Shown one piece after another: positions 14,749 to 21,932 of a DNA stretch of 28,007 nt (position 1 is its first letter; each line of letters starts with the position of its first letter). The DNA lies in assembly GCA_964439605.1 (NCBI GenBank), contig CAYTPC010000013.1, positions 1-28,007 of the forward strand. The letters are read 5' to 3'. Below the pieces are notes generated by a model, which was given only the letters and a program-made list of their open reading frames with translations, was not told the DNA's origin and searched no databases. This stretch comes from JAITWT01 sp964439605. GTDB taxonomy: Bacteria; Pseudomonadota; Gammaproteobacteria; Burkholderiales; Burkholderiaceae_C. The position numbers and the translations under genes were made by a program.

Positions 14749-15883
14749 ATTCATGTTCCCGCTCGGCTGGCGGCAAGGCTGCCAGCCGTTTGACTGCCGC
14801 GTGAAAGCGCGGCCATGGATTGTCCGCGGCCACGCGCCGTTCGCGCTCGAATAGCGCCTCGAAAGCCGGTTCAAGTTCGTCATAAGCCGCCAAGGCGCCG
14901 AACAGCGCGTTGTTCGCATTGGCGACCCAGGGATCGAAGGCATCCCGGCGCGGGCCGTTCCAACGGGCGTGCAACTGCGCATAGCGCACGCGAAAATCCG
15001 CCATCACCGCCGTCTTGCGCTCACTGAGCATCGGTTCGTCCCGCGGCAGTTCACCGGCGTCATAGATTTGTTGCAGGCGCTCCCGCGTCTCCAGCGCGAG
15101 CGCGCGAAATTGTGCGCGCTGCCCTTCCAGCCGCGCGTATTCCTCGCGCGCCGTGGCATCGGCTTCACCAGCCAGCCAGCGCGCCGTACCCAGGCGCTCG
15201 ACGGCGCTCGCATAGGATTCGTTGAAAGTGGTGTCATCGGGCACATAAACGACCTGGTGCGCCAATTCGTGAAAAATGATGCGCGCCAGTTCGCCTTCCG
15301 GATAACCGATGAAGGTCGACAGCAACGGATCGCCGCCGGCCCAATTGAGCCAGCCCAGCGTCGAATACGCGGGCACCGGATATACCGCCGCCTCCAGCCC
15401 GCGTCCGCGCAGTTCCTGTGCCTGCGCTTGTGCATCTGCCTCGTCGTAATAACCGCGATAACTCACGCAGCCTGCGATTGGGAAACACCAGGTTTGCAGG
15501 GTGAGCGAATAGGCCGGCGCGGCCACCACGTTCCATACCGCGGCGCGGCGGTGCAAATCGGCATAGGCGGTGTAACTCGCGTTGTCGGGCAAGCCCAACT
15601 GCGCCACCGCGAAACGGCGCATGCGCTGCGCCAGCGCGAGCTGCGCCTTGAGCGCGGCGGGCGCCTGGGCATCATCGAGCCAGTGCTCTATTGGCTGCGC
15701 GGCGCGCAGGATGCCGATGTGCCCGCGCACGGACTGCCAGTAATAGCCAAGATCGGCACAGCCCGCGCACAGGGCTGCGATGGCGATGACCAGCATTCGC
15801 GCGGCAGCCCGCGCGCTCGCGGCCGGCGGGCGGCGTTCCCGCGCGTTGGCATGTGTTCGCAATCCCTCGTCCACCCTCTCCAT
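14723..15883 (-). CDS. predicted zinc aminopeptidase, probable lipoprotein
   Basis: A 386-residue protein. The zinc-metalloprotease motif HELAH is at 205-209 with a downstream Glu222 in FNESYASAVE as likely third ligand, matching the bacterial 'putative aminopeptidase' (Aminopep, DUF2265-type) family. Residues 30-42 (MLVIAIAALCAGC) form a short hydrophobic signal ending in Cys42. The lipobox is unusual because Cys39 occupies the -3 position, so lipidation is inferred. AGGGA lies 7 bases before the ATG at 15883. The start is 13 bases after the stop of the DUF445 gene, so the two form an operon. The C-terminus (ELRAELQAE) runs into a 12-bp repeat array that supplies the stop codon. Confidence 0.8.
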   Translation of the reverse strand: MERVDEGLRTHANARERRPPAASARAAARMLVIAIAALCAGCADLGYYWQSVRGHIGILRAAQPIEHWLDDAQAPAALKAQLALAQRMRRFAVAQLGLPDNASYTAYADLHRRAAVWNVVAAPAYSLTLQTWCFPIAGCVSYRGYYDEADAQAQAQELRGRGLEAAVYPVPAYSTLGWLNWAGGDPLLSTFIGYPEGELARIIFHELAHQVVYVPDDTTFNESYASAVERLGTARWLAGEADATAREEYARLEGQRAQFRALALETRERLQQIYDAGELPRDEPMLSERKTAVMADFRVRYAQLHARWNGPRRDAFDPWVANANNALFGALAAYDELEPAFEALFERERRVAADNPWPRFHAAVKRLAALPPAEREHELRAELQAE

Positions 15884-15885
15884 GG

Positions 15886-15907
15886 CTATCCCTGAACTAT
15901 CCCTGAA
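15886..15907. repeat. 11-bp tandem duplication across the DUF445 stop codon
   Basis: CTATCCCTGAA is repeated twice. On the minus strand the first unit reached carries the TAG stop of the DUF445 gene (15899-15897), and the second carries the AGGGA that serves as ribosome binding site for the aminopeptidase gene. The duplication thus builds the junction between the two genes. Confidence 0.9.
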
Positions 15908-17201
15908 TCCAGACCGTCACTGCATGAATGCCCAGGCCAACGAGTCCGCCGACCAGCGTGCCGTTGACGCGGATGAATTGCAGATCGCGGCCGATATTGC
16001 GTTCCAACTCGCGCGTCATCTCATCGGTATCCCACTGCGTGACGCGCTCCTCGATGTAGCGGCGGATGTCCTCGCGGTAGCGTTCGATCGCGGGCGGCGC
16101 GCCGGTGGTGATCTGTTCGTTGATCCAGTGGCGCATCGGCTCATCGGCCAGCAGCCTTTCGCCGAGCGTGGTCGTCAGTGCGACGATGCGCCGGCCGATG
16201 TCCGAATCGCCGTGCCCGAGATCATCGTGCAGCCAGCCGAGCAACTGGTCCCACAAGCCATGCAGATATTCCGACAGCGTGGGATGCGCGAGCAGGTCGG
16301 CACGAATGCGCTCGATGCGCAAACGCAGCACCGGATCGTTTTGCAGCCGGTCGATGAACTCACGCATGAAAGCATCAAAACGCAGCCGCAGCGAATGCTC
16401 GGGCTGCTGCGCCACGTCATGGATGGTGTGCGCCACCGCATTGACGATCTTGCGCGTGGCCACGCGCGCCGTGACTTGATCCAGCCCGACGTAGCGCAGC
16501 GCCTTGACCTCGCGCGCGATCGCGTCAGTGATGTGCTCTTGCATCGCCTCGGTGCCGACCCATTGCGCCACCTGTTGCAACACATCGTCGAGCAATGCCT
16601 GGTGCCGGCCATCTTCGGTCAACGCGTCCAATGCCTGCCCCGAAAAACGCGCGAAATCGAGCCGCTCCAACGCAGCCGACGCGGCCTGCCCGAGGAAGGT
16701 GCGCGCGCGCTCGTCATCGAAGGCCGTCAGCGCGTAGCGCATCGCGGCCACTGCCCGTTCGCTCAGGCTTAGCGCATGGGCCGGTTGTGCGAGCCAGTTC
16801 GCAAAGTGGCTGGCCGGGTCGAAAGCCTTGAGCCTGGCCAGCATCTGCGGCGTGCTCAGGAAGGTGTTGCAGATGAAGTTCGCGAGATTGGCGCCGATGC
16901 GCTCCTTGTTTTTCGGGATGATCGCCGTGTGCGGGATCGGCAGGCCAAACGGATGGCGAAAGAGCGCCTCCACCGCGAACCAATCGGCTATCGCGCCGAC
17001 CATCGCGGCTTCGGCGAAAGCCGCCAGCCAGCTCCAGGCCGGATGCCGCCCCTGCATCGCCGTGGCCAGCGCATAAAGCATCGCAGCCGCGCCAAGCAGC
17101 CCGAGTGCGATGCGCTTCATCTGTGCGAACCGGCGCGCCTGCAGCGCATGCGCGATCGGCTCCGAATCGTTCAGTACCGTCATTTCAGCTATCGTGCGCA
17201 C
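15897..17201 (-). CDS. DUF445 family membrane protein
   Basis: A protein of up to 434 residues. A hydrophobic segment near 30-50 (IALGLLGAAAMLYALATAMQ) and another around 57-73 (WLAAFAEAAMVGAIADWFAV) match the N-terminal membrane region of DUF445/YjiN proteins. The conserved WFAVEALFRHPFGLPIPHTAIIPKNK-type block follows (here about 71-95, IPHTAIIPKNKERIGANLA), and a final GLVGLGIHAVT segment near the C-terminus returns to the membrane. The middle is a long helical domain. Function of the family is not established. The start is uncertain: GTG 17201 or ATG 17183, neither with a clear ribosome binding site. It leads an operon with the aminopeptidase. Confidence 0.85.
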   Translation of the reverse strand: MRTIAEMTVLNDSEPIAHALQARRFAQMKRIALGLLGAAAMLYALATAMQGRHPAWSWLAAFAEAAMVGAIADWFAVEALFRHPFGLPIPHTAIIPKNKERIGANLANFICNTFLSTPQMLARLKAFDPASHFANWLAQPAHALSLSERAVAAMRYALTAFDDERARTFLGQAASAALERLDFARFSGQALDALTEDGRHQALLDDVLQQVAQWVGTEAMQEHITDAIAREVKALRYVGLDQVTARVATRKIVNAVAHTIHDVAQQPEHSLRLRFDAFMREFIDRLQNDPVLRLRIERIRADLLAHPTLSEYLHGLWDQLLGWLHDDLGHGDSDIGRRIVALTTTLGERLLADEPMRHWINEQITTGAPPAIERYREDIRRYIEERVTQWDTDEMTRELERNIGRDLQFIRVNGTLVGGLVGLGIHAVTVWIQG

Positions 17202-17228
17202 CGATTCAAGCGATCCAAACGATCCAAA
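17202..17228. repeat. 9-bp triple tandem repeat upstream of DUF445 gene
   Basis: CGATTCAAG, CGATCCAAA and CGATCCAAA lie head to tail directly ahead of the GTG start. The number is a multiple of three, so the frame stays open through the array (repeating Phe-Gly-Ser codons), but no in-frame start lies upstream. Confidence 0.8.
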
Positions 17229-17305
17229 GAATACGACGGTGCATACGCCATTGTGGCGCGGCCCAAGGGCGCCCGACAGGCTACTGAGAGGGCGTATCCG
17301 AAATA

Positions 17306-17442
17306 CCGCTCATGATCTATTCGGGTCCGCGCAGACGCCTTTTTGGGGCCTCATGCAAAGCGCCGGGGAAAACGCCCTCCTCTGCGGGTTGGGCCACAAT
17401 GAAACGTTTTGGCGGCCAACGCGGCCCCGAAAAAACCGTGCA
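17306..17442 (+). ncRNA. second 6S-like element, leader of the M20 gene
   Basis: This block aligns with the candidate 6S RNA at 13225-13374 in the same orientation: CGCCGGGGAAAACGCC with CGCTCGAGAAAATGCC, a shared CGGGTTGGG (17385-17393 versus 13313-13321), 15 variable bases, TTGGCG, and CGCGGCCCCGAA starting 35 versus 36 bases farther on. Its ends pair: CATGATCTATTCGGGTCCGCG with CGCGGCCCCGAAAAAACCGTG. The 5' bubble sequence of the first copy is mostly lost and no good -10 box is seen. It may be a second 6S RNA, a cis-acting leader, or a decayed repeat. It ends 23 bases before the M20 start. Confidence 0.4.
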
Positions 17443-17465
17443 CAGGCCCTGGCAGGACTTCAAGA

Positions 17466-18671
17466 ATGAAACTCATTGATTCACTGGCTCGAGAGACTGC
17501 GGAGATCGCGGCGATTCGGCGTGATCTGCATGCGCATCCTGAACTGTGCTTCGAAGAAGTCCGCACGGCCGCCGTGGTGCAGCGCGCGTTGAACGGCTGG
17601 GGCATCCCCACGCATTGCGGCCTCGGCGGCACCGGCGTCGTCGGCATCCTGCGCCAAGGCACCAGCGCGCGCGCGGTCGGCCTGCGCGCCGATATGGACG
17701 CGCTGCCCGTGACCGAACTCAACGCCTTCGCCCACGTCAGCCGGCATCCGGGAAAAATGCACGCCTGCGGACACGATGGCCACACCGCGATGCTGCTGGC
17801 TGCCGCGCAGTATTTGGCCGCGCACCGCGACTTCGACGGCACGGTGTATCTGATCTTCCAGCCCGCCGAGGAAGGCGGCGGCGGGGCGCGCCGCATGATT
17901 GAAGACGGCCTGTTCGAGCGTTTTCCAATGGACGCCGTGTTCGCCATGCACAACTGGCCCGGCATGCAGGCCGGTCAATTCGCCGTCAGCCCGGGGCCGG
18001 TGATGGCCTCCTCCAACGACTTCGAGGTCGTCATTCGGGGCAAGGGCGGCCATGCGGCGCTGCCGCACACCTGCATCGACCCGGTGCCCATCGCCTGCGA
18101 AATGGTTCAAGCCTTCCAGACCATCCTGACGCGCCGCATGAGCCCAACCGAAGCCGGCATCATTTCGGTCAGCATGATTCATGCGGGCGAAGCGGACAAC
18201 GTGATCCCCGACACCTGCCGCCTCAACGGCACGGTGCGCACCTTCACGCTTGAGGCGCTCGACCTGATCGAAGAGCGCATGCGCGCCATCGCCACGCATC
18301 TGTGCGCGGCGCACGGCGCACAATGTGATTTCGCCTTCCAGCGCAACTATCCGCCCACGGTCAACCATGCCGCCGAAGCCGCTTTCGCACGCGAAGTCAT
18401 GGCCGATATCCTCGGCGCCGGCAACGCGCTGACACAGCAACCGGCCATGACGGCGGAAGACTTCTCCTTCATGCTGCAGGCGCGGCCCGGCGCCTACATC
18501 TTCATCGGCAACGGCGAGGCGGGCGGCAGCCATCGCAGCCCCGGACACGGCGCCGGCCCCTGCACGCTGCACAGCGCGAGCTACGATTTCAACGACGCAC
18601 TGATTCCGCTGGGAGCAAGCTGCTGGGTGCGCCTGGCGCAGCGATTTCTTGAATCTAGTGTTCTGAGTTAG
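17466..18671 (+). CDS. M20 family amidohydrolase (hippurate hydrolase-like)
   Basis: A 401-residue metal-dependent amidohydrolase that would cleave an N-acyl amino acid or similar amide. Conserved segments: RRDLHAHPELCFEE (18-31), GLRADMDALPV (72-82), MHACGHDGHTAML (98-110), FQPAEEGGGGARRMIEDG (131-148) and AMHNWPGMQAG (160-170). Cys101, His103, Glu136 and His162 are the expected metal ligands, with Glu135 as general base. I use ATG 17466; an ORF extension to 17409 would read through the upstream RNA-like element. The stop codon and the last five residues (SSVLS) are encoded by the left end of the 165-bp hairpin element, so the native C-terminus has been altered. Confidence 0.9.
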   Translation: MKLIDSLARETAEIAAIRRDLHAHPELCFEEVRTAAVVQRALNGWGIPTHCGLGGTGVVGILRQGTSARAVGLRADMDALPVTELNAFAHVSRHPGKMHACGHDGHTAMLLAAAQYLAAHRDFDGTVYLIFQPAEEGGGGARRMIEDGLFERFPMDAVFAMHNWPGMQAGQFAVSPGPVMASSNDFEVVIRGKGGHAALPHTCIDPVPIACEMVQAFQTILTRRMSPTEAGIISVSMIHAGEADNVIPDTCRLNGTVRTFTLEALDLIEERMRAIATHLCAAHGAQCDFAFQRNYPPTVNHAAEAAFAREVMADILGAGNALTQQPAMTAEDFSFMLQARPGAYIFIGNGEAGGSHRSPGHGAGPCTLHSASYDFNDALIPLGASCWVRLAQRFLESSVLS

Positions 18672-18819
18672 AAATTCGATGAACAAATCCGCCGCAATCG
18701 ACGCCATGCGGCGTTGCAAATCCTCGCGATACCACTCGGTATCGCTCCGGTTTGCGCCTTGCCTGGCGCCGATTGCGACAGATTTGTTTCTTCACCGAAC
18801 TTCTAACTCAGGACACTAG
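18655..18819. mobile_element. 165-bp near-perfect inverted-repeat element (MITE-like)
   Basis: The two halves are nearly perfect reverse complements from end to end. The left end reads CTAGTGTTCTGAGTTAGAA and the right end, reversed, CTAGTGTCCTGAGTTAGAA. Homologous arms continue through AACAAATC/GCAATCG(A/G)CGCC and CGATACC to a central ACTC loop near 18734-18737. No ORF is inside. It lies between convergent genes, and both stop codons fall within its ends: TAG 18669-18671 for the M20 gene and TAG (18818-18816) for the acyl-CoA dehydrogenase. It resembles non-autonomous miniature elements; no target duplication is obvious. It could also act as a bidirectional terminator. Confidence 0.75.
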
Positions 18820-20027
18820 CGGTCGGGCAGATTCAAGATGCGCTTGGAAATGATGTTGTTCTGGATCTCTTGGCTGCCGCCGTAGATCGAGTACGCCTTG
18901 CCCTTGAGCCACTCGGTCACGATGCCCAGTTCGGCGGCGGAGAATTTGCCGGCTTGCGTGCCCAGCCCTTGCGAGCCCATGATCTCGACCATCAACTCGG
19001 AGCGTTCCTGCGCCAGGCGCGCGCCGACGTTCTTGACGATCGAGGTGCCCGCATTCGGGCCCGCGCCGCGCGCTTCCGCCGCTACGCGTTGCAGCGTCTG
19101 CGAAAAAACGCGCTGGCGCACCAGGTGGCGCGCCAGACGGGCGCGCAAATCGAAGTCGGCGAGACGGCCTTCGGCATCGGTGCCTACGTAGCGTTTGGCC
19201 AGCGCGGACAGCGGCAAACCCGCGCTCTTGGCCCGTCCCGCCGATAGGCCCGCGCGCTCATGCTGAAGCAGCCGCTTGCCGATCCCCCAGCCGGCGTTGA
19301 GCGGCCCCATCAGGTTCTCCTTGGGAACCTTGACGTCGCTGAAGAATGTTTCGCAAAACGGCGATTGGCCGGAAATCAGGCGGATTGGCCGCACGCTCAC
19401 GCCCGGTGAGCGCATGTCGATCAGCAGGAAGCTGATGCCTTCTTGTTTTCTCGTCTTGTCGGTGCGCACCAGGCAGAAGCACCAGTCGGCCAAGTGCGCG
19501 CCGGAGGTCCATGTTTTCTGGCCGTTGACCAGCCAGTGGTCTCCCTTGTCCTCGCAGCGCGTCTGCAGCGCCGCCAGATCCGAGCCGGCGCCGGGCTCGG
19601 AGAAGCCCTGGCACCAGCGCATCTCGCCGCGCGCGATGGGCGGTAGGTGGCGGCGCTTCTGCACCTCGTCGCCGTACTGAAGCAGCGTCGGGCCGAACAT
19701 CAGCACGCCCATGCCGACGATCGGATTGAAGGCTTCGGCGTGCGCCATTTCTTCCGCGAAGAGACGCGCCTGCCGGGCGTCTAGGCCGGCGCCGCCGTAC
19801 TCGACGGGCCAGGTTGGCACGCCCAGACCGGCTGCGCCCATCGCGCGCATCCAGCGCATGTACGGCAAATCCGCTTCGAGGACTTCCTGCGGCGTCTGAT
19901 AGTCATAGGCCTGGCGGCCGGCCAACTCGCGCGGGAAGTTCGCGCGCAGCCATTCGCGCGCGGCGGCAGAGAAGTCCTCGGTCTCGTGCAGGTCGGCTGC
20001 GGCGAGCCGTTCGGTGGTTGTTGTCAT
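18816..20027 (-). CDS. acyl-CoA dehydrogenase
   Basis: A 403-residue flavoprotein that introduces the alpha,beta double bond in an acyl-CoA. I use ATG 20027 because GAAGGAG is 6 bases upstream; the in-frame ATG at 20033 abuts the GGAG. Motifs: CQGFSEPGAGSDLA (flavin/substrate contacts), TWTSGAHLADWCFCLVRTD, and the C-terminal YSIYGGSQEIQNNIISKRIL. At the site where many family members carry the catalytic Glu of YEGT, this one has Gly, as in the subgroup with YGGSxEIQ, whose base lies elsewhere. It begins 23 bases after the acyl-CoA synthetase gene and is the second gene of that operon. Its stop codon lies in the hairpin element. Confidence 0.93.
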   Translation of the reverse strand: MTTTTERLAAADLHETEDFSAAAREWLRANFPRELAGRQAYDYQTPQEVLEADLPYMRWMRAMGAAGLGVPTWPVEYGGAGLDARQARLFAEEMAHAEAFNPIVGMGVLMFGPTLLQYGDEVQKRRHLPPIARGEMRWCQGFSEPGAGSDLAALQTRCEDKGDHWLVNGQKTWTSGAHLADWCFCLVRTDKTRKQEGISFLLIDMRSPGVSVRPIRLISGQSPFCETFFSDVKVPKENLMGPLNAGWGIGKRLLQHERAGLSAGRAKSAGLPLSALAKRYVGTDAEGRLADFDLRARLARHLVRQRVFSQTLQRVAAEARGAGPNAGTSIVKNVGARLAQERSELMVEIMGSQGLGTQAGKFSAAELGIVTEWLKGKAYSIYGGSQEIQNNIISKRILNLPDR

Positions 20028-20049
20028 CGACATCTCCTTCAACATGAGT

Positions 20050-21792
20050 TCAAAGTTCCTGCCAGACGGGAGTGCCGGCTCCCGATGGTGTCGGCCCGGC
20101 GGCGCGCGCGTCGCGCACCCATTCGCGCATGAGGTCATAGCGCAGCTTGGCGGACGGTGTACGCTCCAAATGGGTCACCACCAGCAGGCCGCGAGGCAGC
20201 TTGTAGCCGGCCAGTTGACCACGCAGCGCGTCGTTGAGTTCGCGCAGCGTCGGCGCGGCGGCAGGATCGGCCACCTCGATGACCGCGCAGACCTGCTGGC
20301 CCAGACGCGGTTCGTCGATGCCCAGGACGGCGGCGTCACGAACACCGGGGCAGTGCTTGAGCGCCTCTTCCACTTCTTCCGGATAGACCTTCTCGCCCCC
20401 GGTGTTGATGCACTGGTTGCCGCGACCCAGCAGGTGGACGATGCCGTTCGCATCGACAGTCGCCAGGTCGCCCGGCAACGACCAGCGGCGGCCCTCACGG
20501 ACCGGAAACGCGACTGCGCTCTTTTCAGGATCCTTGTAGTAGCCGAGCGGAAGGTACCCGCTCACCGCGAGATATCCCGCTTCGCCCGAGCCGGGCTCGA
20601 TACGGCGTCCGTCCTTGCTGAACACGGCGCACTCGGGCCCGATGCGAAACCGCGCCGTCTGCGCCAGGTCTTCCGAAGTGGAAATACTGCTGCCGAGACC
20701 CGACGACTCCGAAGAGCCCAGCGTGTCGAGTAGCTTGAGCTGTGGCAGTTTTTCCAGCAGCGCGTTCTTGACTTGCGTGCTCCACATCGCGCCGGAACTG
20801 AAGACGACGTCGAGCGACGAGAGGTACCAGCGCCCCGGATGGCGTTCCAGCGCCTCGACCAGCGGCCGGCAAAAGGTGTCGCCGACGATGGTGAGGCGGC
20901 TGACTTTCAGCCGCTCGACCTCGTCCCAGACTTCGATGGGGTCGAAGCGGCGAGACGGCAGATAGGCGGTGGCGCCGCCGTTCACCATCGCGTTCAGCGC
21001 GCTGTAGAAACCGGTGCCGTGCATCAGCGGCGAGGCGATCAGCGTGATGCGCAACTGCGTCTCCGCCGCGCGCACGCCAGCGTGCGCCGGCGACGACAGC
21101 GGCCCCAGGCCGATCAGCGCATTGGCGCCGAACTTTCGCACGCCGATCAGATCGTGATGCGTCCACATTACGCCCTTCGGCGAGCCGGTGGTGCCGCCCG
21201 TGTAGACCAGCACGAGGTCGTCGGGCGAGATGCCCCACGGCGTGCGGAAACGGTCCTCCGCCGCCTGGGCGACGACATCGTCCCAATGCACGATCGGCAT
21301 CGCGCTGCGGCCGGATGCCCGCGCACCGCCGACCTGAATCCACAGCTTGATGCGCGTCAGCTGCGGGCGCGCGGCCTCCAGGGTGCACAGGAAATCGGCA
21401 TCGAAGATGCAGACTTCAGCGTCCGAGTCGTCGAAGATGTAGGCCAGCTCGGAAGCGACGTAGCGATAGTTGATGTTGAGCGGCGTCAGGCCCGCCTTGA
21501 ACGCGGCGAAGTAGCTCGTGAGGTACTCCACGCTATTGGGAAGATAGACCGCCACCTTGGCGCCGCGCCCGATGCCCGCGCCTACCAGGAAGCGGGCCAG
21601 TGCATCGGCCTCGCGCTCGAACCGGCGCCAGGTGCTCACGCGCGCGCCCTGGATCAGGGCCGGCCGGTCGGGCACCGCATCGGCTACGGCTTCCCAGATC
21701 AGCGCGTAATTCCATTCGACGTTCGCGGGCGCCTCGGCGGAAGACGGCGAGGTGCTCTCGTGAGCCTGGGGGTGAGCCTCCGAACTTGACAT
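20050..21792 (-). CDS. AMP-forming acyl-CoA synthetase
   Basis: A 580-residue member of the ANL superfamily, which activates a carboxylic acid to acyl-CoA by way of an acyl-adenylate. The P-loop-like motif YTGGTTGSPKG is at 197-207. GYYKDPEKS and LGRGNQCINTGGEKVYPEEV mark the hinge and C-terminal domain, and the catalytic Lys should be in SAKLRYD near the C-terminus. I chose ATG 21792, where the family-like sequence begins; the longer ORF to 21930 would cross the promoter region. A -10 box only 20-25 bases upstream gives a very short leader and no clear ribosome binding site. It is first in an operon with acyl-CoA dehydrogenase and divergent from the thiolase. Confidence 0.92.
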   Translation of the reverse strand: MSSSEAHPQAHESTSPSSAEAPANVEWNYALIWEAVADAVPDRPALIQGARVSTWRRFEREADALARFLVGAGIGRGAKVAVYLPNSVEYLTSYFAAFKAGLTPLNINYRYVASELAYIFDDSDAEVCIFDADFLCTLEAARPQLTRIKLWIQVGGARASGRSAMPIVHWDDVVAQAAEDRFRTPWGISPDDLVLVYTGGTTGSPKGVMWTHHDLIGVRKFGANALIGLGPLSSPAHAGVRAAETQLRITLIASPLMHGTGFYSALNAMVNGGATAYLPSRRFDPIEVWDEVERLKVSRLTIVGDTFCRPLVEALERHPGRWYLSSLDVVFSSGAMWSTQVKNALLEKLPQLKLLDTLGSSESSGLGSSISTSEDLAQTARFRIGPECAVFSKDGRRIEPGSGEAGYLAVSGYLPLGYYKDPEKSAVAFPVREGRRWSLPGDLATVDANGIVHLLGRGNQCINTGGEKVYPEEVEEALKHCPGVRDAAVLGIDEPRLGQQVCAVIEVADPAAAPTLRELNDALRGQLAGYKLPRGLLVVTHLERTPSAKLRYDLMREWVRDARAAGPTPSGAGTPVWQEL

Positions 21793-21812
21793 GGCGGCTT
21801 CGGCTGTCAATA

Positions 21813-21842
21813 ATGATACTTGCGTGTTGTTCAGTAAGTCAA
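21813..21842 (-). promoter_or_regulatory. promoter of the acyl-CoA synthetase operon
   Basis: On the minus strand TTGACT (21842-21837) is followed after 18 bases by TATCAT (21818-21813). Transcription would start about 14 bases before the ATG at 21792. The spacer is occupied by the operator at 21818-21839. Confidence 0.65.
21818..21839. promoter_or_regulatory. TetR-type operator between synthetase and thiolase
   Basis: ACTTGCGTGTTGTTCAGTAAGT has half-sites ACTT(G)C and G(T)AAGT in a 22-bp frame. The core TGTTGNTYNGYAAGT recurs at 25727-25748 and 25173-25194. It sits inside both divergent promoters, an ideal place for a repressor to shut both operons at once. The nearby TetR gene is the natural candidate regulator. 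Confidence 0.65.
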
Positions 21843-21848
21843 TAAAGT
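21820..21848 (+). promoter_or_regulatory. promoter of the thiolase operon
   Basis: TTGCGT (21820-21825), 17 bases, TAAAGT (21843-21848). The predicted start near 21855 leaves a leader of about 78 bases before the thiolase ATG. It overlaps the opposite-strand promoter and the same operator. Confidence 0.55.
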
Positions 21849-21932
21849 GTACCCGACTTTTTCGGCGCACATGCTCAGGACTTTCCCGACGACCGTCATC
21901 TTCCGTTCCGTACCATTTTCCAGGAGACATTC

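Noticed and set aside
14587..14982. Open frame reading the 12-bp repeats as a YRLNDRLND repeat peptide
   Set aside because: It lies in another frame of the aminopeptidase gene; the aminopeptidase frame contains HELAH and the correct stop.
17409..17465. Upstream extension of the M20 gene
   Set aside because: The extra 19 residues are encoded by the right arm of the 6S-like element and do not resemble the family N-terminus; ATG 17466 fits.
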